In this document: piece by piece, positions 28,668 through 64,000 of the stretch | Layout: the number at the start of each line of letters is the position of its first letter | Position numbering within the stretch: the first letter of the stretch is position 1 | Assembly: GCF_014805685.1 (NCBI RefSeq) | Contig: NC_060901.1 | Coordinates: forward strand, 20,264,405 to 20,328,404 | Length of the DNA: 64,000 bases | Source of the DNA: Silurus meridionalis | Lineage: Eukaryota > Chordata > Actinopteri > Siluriformes > Siluridae | Direction of reading: 5' to 3' | Translations under genes and position numbers: made by a program | Notes under the pieces: model-generated | Seen by the model: the letters and a program-made list of their open reading frames with translations, nothing else | Told to the model about the DNA's origin: nothing | Database searches by the model: none

Positions 28668-29349
28668 CAAAAACAGAATGCATTGATTTGCAAAACTCAT
28701 AAATCCAGATTTTATTTACAACAGAACATAGAAAACATATCAAAGATCATTTTAAATTTAATGGCTGCAACAAAAAAAGTTGGGACAGTACCATGTTTCC
28801 CACTGTTTAACATCACGCCTTCTGTCCGTATACATCTGGGAACTGAGGAGAGCAGCTGCTGAAGTTTTGGTTTAATATGTGTCTAATACAGGCTTTTAGA
28901 TGCTCAACAGTTCTGGGTTTCCTTTGTTGTGTTTCGTGTTTTATGATGCGCAAAAAGGTCCAGACTGCAGACAGATCAGTTCAGCGCTCGGACTCTTCCA
29001 CTACAAAGTCATGCTGTATTAGATGCGGTATGCAGTTAGCATTGTTTTGCTCAAAAAAAAGACCTTCAATGAAAAAGACATTTTCTGGATGTGTTGCTTT
29101 AATATAGCATTCAGCATTTAAGGAGCCTTGATTTCTTTAGTAGCAAAATTTTTCACCAAATGCTGAATTTTAATACTTTTTTCCCAGACTTTTGATGCCC
29201 CGTCCCACCTTTTTTGTTTAGACGTGTTGCAGCCGTCAAATTTAAAATGACTTTTACTTTTACTCAGTTTCAACATTTGATGCGTTCTATGTATTATTGC
29301 GAATATAATATGGGTTTATGAGATTTGAAAATCATTGCATTCTGTTTTC
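28668..29349 (-). mobile_element. Degenerate Tc1/mariner-type element with inverted ends
   Basis: The ends AAACAGAATGCATTGATTTG at the left and CAAATCTCATAAACCC-type sequence at the right (as GGGTTTATGAGATTTGAAAA and ATCATTGCATTCTGTTTT) are inverted copies. Both subterminal regions keep GTTGGGACAG or its complement CCCGTCCCAC. The interior matches scattered parts of a fish Tc1-like transposase read on the minus strand, with many stops and a large deletion. It is inactive. Confidence 0.7.
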
Positions 29350-29364
29350 TATTTACACTTACAG

Positions 29365-29490
29365 ATACGTTCAAATCCCAGCACCCCCAAGCTGCCGCTG
29401 CTGGGCCCTTGAGCAAGGCCCTTAACCCTCACCTGCTCAGGTGTAATCGCTCTGGATGAGGTCATCTGCCAAAATACTTTAAATGTAAAT
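29365..29490 (+). repeat. V-SINE-like SINE fragment
   Basis: It reads CGTTCAAATCCCAGC, then AAGCTGCCGCTGCTGGGCCC, TTGAGCAAGGCCCTTAACCC and a tail TCGCTCTGGATGAGGTCATC with TGCCAAAATAC. The head is missing. It abuts the right end of the Tc1-type element. Confidence 0.75.
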
Positions 29491-30164
29491 GTATCACATT
29501 CTGTAGGTCATTATTCATAAAAACAAGTATATAAGAGTAAAAACTAGATGGCAGTAGCTGTAAAGGGGTTGAAAGACTCGACTGTTGATGGTAAACTGAA
29601 CTAAATGATCCGTTTCCCAGAAAAGAGCTGGAAATATAATTTTTCTGGTGTACGTGGTTTCTGATTTGAAGAGTAAACATCAGTAGAATCAAGTGTGAAT
29701 CTGGTCCACACTACGTCCTTCCCCCTGAATGTGTTTGGTTTAGAAAACAATTGTTTACGTTTGAACAGTTTTCTTTCGTAACTTTAATGGCTGAAGAGAA
29801 AACGTTCCTGAAATGTGTTCCTCAGTCATGTGTACAGAACATGGCGTATCGCCAAGGCCTTCAGTGTTCGAGTGCATTCCTCCCGCCTACAGAAACCTGA
29901 GTCCTCCCGAGTTAATTAAATAAATATTGAAATATTTTTAGAGATTTTATCTTCATAAATCCATTAGTGCTGCTTTGTTTAACTCTGAAGGAGACAAACT
30001 GAACTCTCCCAGTGTCGAGCGCTTGGGTAATGTATTTTTAATGACACTATCGTAGGCTTGGTCAGAGAGGGTGTTCACACTGTTTAACACACACACACAC
30101 ACACACCCTGTAGCCGTGAGCTGTGTGCGCTCGTGTATGGATCAGTACAGCAGTACACAAGCAA
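29491..30164. other. Sequence just downstream of epha7, no gene seen
   Basis: Non-repetitive apart from (CA)n at 30088-30106. It may include the end of the 3' UTR if cleavage is further downstream than proposed. Confidence 0.4.
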
Positions 30165-30181
30165 CCGATATGAAAATAATG

Positions 30182-30187
30182 TTTAAT
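30182..30187 (-). terminator. epha7: Candidate distal poly(A) signal ATTAAA
   Basis: The minus strand reads TTATTAAACATT. It is followed about 75-95 bases downstream by a (TG)n stretch (plus-strand CA at 30088-30106), and a GU-rich element is expected downstream of cleavage. ATTAAA is the commonest variant signal. The call rests only on position and sequence. Confidence 0.35.
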
Positions 30188-30287
30188 AAGGACAACTTTT
30201 CAACCTGGAAGAAAACACTGAGGCTCAATAACAAATTCAAACTGATAGAGACATCTCTATAGAGATCGTATTATATTTCCAAAAATA

Positions 30288-30295
30288 TATGTACA
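30288..30295 (-). promoter_or_regulatory. epha7: Second Pumilio-type element UGUACAUA
   Basis: The minus strand reads CTGTACATATATTTTTGG. It matches UGUANAUA and lies about 100 bases before the distal ATTAAA. Confidence 0.35.
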
Positions 30296-30427
30296 GTCTA
30301 TTACAAAGGTTACAAAGCAAAAAAAAACAAAAGTCTAGGTAACGATTTTACAGATCTGCATTCGGGGGAAAATATTCCTTTTCAAACCAAAGATGTGAAC
30401 TCTCCATCCTGCCATCGCTGGGAAGAA

Positions 30428-30436
30428 AATAAATAA
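30428..30436 (-). promoter_or_regulatory. epha7: AU-rich element nonamer UUAUUUAUU in epha7 3' UTR
   Basis: The minus strand shows the class II ARE core TTATTTATT, within a longer run of A and T. AREs recruit decay factors such as TTP or HuR in vertebrate mRNAs. Function here is inferred from sequence only. Confidence 0.35.
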
Positions 30437-30554
30437 TAAACTGTAATAAAACAGACAATTTGTTTTACTGTACACTGGAACCTAAAAGACAGGAAATAAA
30501 AACAACCCAAATAAATGGAAACTTATTGGCCATCTTTGGTCCTACATGAGAAAT

Positions 30555-30562
30555 TATGTACA
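30555..30562 (-). promoter_or_regulatory. epha7: Pumilio-type element UGUACAUA in epha7 3' UTR
   Basis: The minus strand reads TGTACATA, an exact match to the UGUANAUA Pumilio recognition element. A second exact copy is at 30288-30295. Two exact copies within 275 bases in the distal UTR are suggestive, but chance occurrence in AT-rich DNA is possible. Confidence 0.4.
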
Positions 30563-31350
30563 TCCGGGAACTAAAACATCTGCAAGCGGTATAGAAAAAT
30601 ATAGTGCATTTTCAATGAACTCACTACGGAGGAAAAGGTGTGTTTAAAAAAAAAAAAAGGAAAAAAAAAAGAAAGAGAAAACAATATAAATAAAAACATG
30701 TACAAGTTTTACAATCAGTTCATATACAAAGTTTCCCTCCAACCCGACACAATCAACAGTGCTGACGTCTTTGGAATCTTCCAAAAAAAAAAAAAGATCT
30801 GGGCGATTCAAATGCATTGCGTTGATATTTTCTAAGACGACACACCGGACCCCGCTGACGGCTCGGGCCCCGGGGTCTCACCGTCAAGCTTTCAACAGTA
30901 CAGCAGGTTTGTCATTGGAGTGTCATGACGGCCTCCACTGAGGATCGATTGAACCCTGGCGTTAATCTCAAATTGGCTGTCCCTAAAGGCTGGAGAGGGC
31001 TGAGAGAGAGGGATGAGGAAAAGAGAGAGAGAGGGAGGGATGAGAGGAAGGAAATGATGCAAGTGTTTACAATTTGTGAGGCGAAAATCCGCCGCTTGCA
31101 TGAGAGCCAGAGCGCTTTGTGCTGACCCACAGGCTTTCTACTCGCATTCGATTCAGGAGAGAAAAAAGCGCTGGAGCTGATCCAGTGCCGAGGCGAGCGC
31201 AATGGAGCGGAGATATGGGCATCATCTCATCCAAGATCCACACACACACACACACACCTCCTGGGGTCAGGGCTTTCATACCAGCACACAATGTGAGGTT
31301 AGTAATGACTTTCTTAAACATGTGAACTAATCACTGCAAGTGTTTTACAT

Positions 31351-31356
31351 TTTATT
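31351..31356 (-). terminator. epha7: Candidate proximal poly(A) signal AATAAA
   Basis: The minus strand reads AAGTAAATAAAATG. This is a perfect AATAAA about 1.8 kb after the stop codon. Downstream sequence is only weakly GU-rich, so use is uncertain; it may give a short 3' UTR form. Confidence 0.3.
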
Positions 31357-31368
31357 TACTTAATCATT

Positions 31369-31371
<3 letters not shown>

Positions 31372-31420
<49 letters not shown>
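31372..31420. repeat. (GT)n microsatellite in the epha7 3' UTR region
   Basis: About 24 GT units on the plus strand, so (CA)n in the transcript. Confidence 0.95.
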
Positions 31421-31422
<2 letters not shown>

Positions 31423-31678
31423 AAAACTATCAAAAACCCATTCTGCAGGTTTATAACCCTTTTAGTACTGTTATTTTGCTGTGTAATTTTAGAGCAGCCA
31501 TAAAATCCAATAGAACTTAAAGTGAATGCAAAAACCCCCACATGAACCCCCGGGGCGTCTGTGGCCGATCCTGGGCCTGATCCCAACACTGACCCGAGCG
31601 TGATGGTACTGAGGAACTGGCTTTAACCGCAAGTATAATAATGAAAATTCCTCCGAGGTCTCGAATTAAGAAGGAAGA

Positions 31679-31680
<2 letters not shown>

Positions 31681-31711
<31 letters not shown>
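31681..31711. repeat. (CA)n microsatellite in the epha7 3' UTR region
   Basis: About 15 CA units followed by CGCACACG variants. In the transcript it is (UG)n and complementary to the tract at 31372-31420. Confidence 0.93.
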
Positions 31712-31721
<10 letters not shown>

Positions 31722-31955
31722 ACACGAATGCGCAGAAGTACATTCTTGTGGTTCTTTGATGACCTCACTGGCCAGAGGAAACCCATATAGAAATCGTTCT
31801 CTCTAAGCCGATGTTTCACTTCTGCGGCGAGGTTCTGCTGACAAACCCAAACGGTAAAAATCTACATAGCACCTTAAATTCATGAAGAAGAACCATCTCG
31901 GTAATTATTGCTCTGATTTATCCATCTTTTCCAGACTCATATACATATTCATAGT

Positions 31956-31957
<2 letters not shown>

Positions 31958-32016
<59 letters not shown>
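31958..32016. repeat. (AT)n microsatellite in the epha7 3' UTR region
   Basis: About 29 AT units, self-complementary in RNA. Confidence 0.95.
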
Positions 32017-32018
<2 letters not shown>

Positions 32019-33171
32019 CCTTCTGTTTACATCCACTTTGTCAAGTTCCCACGACTGAGTGAAAACAAGCATGTTCCAAACACAAAAACACTGAGAAATA
32101 TTCATCAAGCTCAGGTCCACATTCAGCTCTAAGGTTGTAACATCAGTTTAACGGAGAACTGACTGGACTGCAGAAAGACAAACCGTACGCAACGTCTGCA
32201 AAAAAAAAAAAAAAAAAAAGAACGCAAGCCAAACAATTACCTTTAAATCGAAGTGTTTTTTATATTAAATACTGTCTTCTATAGTGCTGTGTACGTGAAC
32301 ACCTCATGAAAAAATAATGAGAAAATAAAAGGAGGCAGGAGAATGGGGAAATAAAATACGATGCGTTCAAGCGTTGAACAAGAAATAATTAATAAAATGA
32401 AATGAAATAATAAGAGTGGAACTGTAGAGCATGTAGTCAGGAAGTGGTTCTTGAAGTTCTTAACTTTCAGCCGCTTCATAAAACTCGGCCATCTGTAGGC
32501 CGGGCACGTCGAAGCGCGCTCGCAAGGAATACTCCCGAGAGATTGCAAATGCGGAGGAGTCGTACGAATCAAAAAACACCGCGAGGTTTCCGACTCGCTG
32601 TGAGGGAAGAAGCCGAGGTTACGTCCAACGCACCGAAGTCCTGCTTCTGCCCCTGCTGCCTACAGCGGCAACTTTTTACCCTGTTGTCAAAATCCACACT
32701 TAAAAATCCAATAAGGCAAAAACTGTCAAAAGGAACTGCGAGAACCAGCGCCGGTTAATGTGGTTAAAGTCCACGCTGGGGGAGTCTCGGGGGAATATTG
32801 GATTACTTTGTGCATTATTAATTCATTCATCTTTGTAAAAAATATTCATATTCTAGTGAAGTCGATACCAACGATGAGCAGAGGAAGAAAAAAAGGTTAA
32901 AAAGCTTCAGATTGCTAGAAAATGCTCCGTCTCTCCACTGAGTGTTTCCAGGTAGTTTTCTCTCATTTCACACCTTCACTGATTCGGTCCCTTCACTTCA
33001 AATCTTTCACCAGAGAATGAAGAAACAAGTCCTCGTCTCCACAGCTTCTGGAAGAGACAGTGTTCGGAGAGAGACGTCGTGTGGGATTTTAGTAGCGTTA
33101 TTTCTTTTGTTCCGCGGTGATCCGCCCGCGCTAATCTTCTAAATCCCCGCCCTGCTCCGAGCGAGCGTCCG

Positions 33172-64000
<30,829 letters not shown>

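Larger units (their letters stand above)
30165..33171 (-). other. epha7: epha7 3' untranslated region (extent inferred)
   Basis: No further coding frame follows the stop codon, and the sense strand becomes AU-rich, as expected for a 3' UTR. It contains an AU-rich nonamer, two Pumilio-type octamers and two candidate poly(A) signals, listed separately. It also holds a (CA)n tract on the sense strand near 31372-31420, a (TG)n tract near 31681-31711, an (AT)n tract at 31958-32016 and an A/T homopolymer at 32201-32219. The distal end is inferred from the ATTAAA at 30182-30187. If the proximal AATAAA at 31351-31356 were used, the UTR would be about 1.8 kb instead of 3.0 kb. Confidence 0.5.

Overview
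The window is vertebrate nuclear DNA, almost certainly from a teleost fish. Support for this is the intron-split receptor tyrosine kinase gene, the many long (CA)n, (GA)n and (AT)n microsatellites, several decayed Tc1/mariner DNA transposons of the kinds common in fish, and many scraps of a tRNA-headed V-SINE-like repeat. The SINE style resembles repeats I associate with catfish, so an ostariophysan or catfish source is a reasonable guess but not proven.

Only one protein-coding gene can be supported. It lies on the minus strand and fills the right half of the window: the 3' part of epha7, the ephrin type-A receptor 7. Thirteen coding exons could be placed to the base, running from a partial first fibronectin type III exon at the right edge (64000..63754) to the stop codon at 33172-33174. 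All internal junctions have GT donors and AG acceptors, the phases join without a break, and the exons sum to 1911 coding bases (636 residues plus stop). They encode, in order, most of FN3-1, FN3-2, the transmembrane helix, the juxtamembrane segment with its two tyrosines, the kinase domain, the SAM domain and a C-terminal PDZ ligand (Gly-Val-Gln-Val). The signal peptide, ligand-binding domain, Cys-rich region and promoter lie beyond position 64000. A 3' UTR of about 3 kb probably follows, down to about 30.16 kb, with an AU-rich nonamer, two Pumilio-type sites and an ATTAAA poly(A) signal.

Positions 1 to about 30 kb are intergenic sequence downstream of epha7. I found no convincing exon there. 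The region holds a deleted mariner element at the left edge, a 21-bp minisatellite (3.0-3.4 kb), a Tc1 deletion derivative with long inverted repeats (5.4-5.8 kb), clustered CT/GA repeats (10.6-11.0 kb), a 3.2-kb compound CA array with higher-order periodicity (17.1-20.3 kb), a GGT tract (21.4 kb), two adjacent SINE copies (21.6-22.0 kb), a 0.95-kb G-poor ACC/AAC array (22.9-23.8 kb) and another Tc1/mariner-type element (28.7-29.3 kb). Some non-repetitive blocks (about 6.24-6.56, 22.2-22.65 and 24.1-24.85 kb) look like conserved noncoding DNA, but that is only inference.

Within the gene, intron 5 is very long (19.4 kb). It carries a 30-bp minisatellite, a large purine/pyrimidine inverted repeat, CA/GT-flanked inverted repeats, Tc1 and SINE remnants, and candidate regulatory blocks. 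The notable local features are microsatellites that run right up to splice sites, especially intron 10, which has (CA)n just inside its donor and complementary (TG)n up to its acceptor, and a Pro-to-Met change in the kinase APE motif. I found no clearly novel multi-gene system here.
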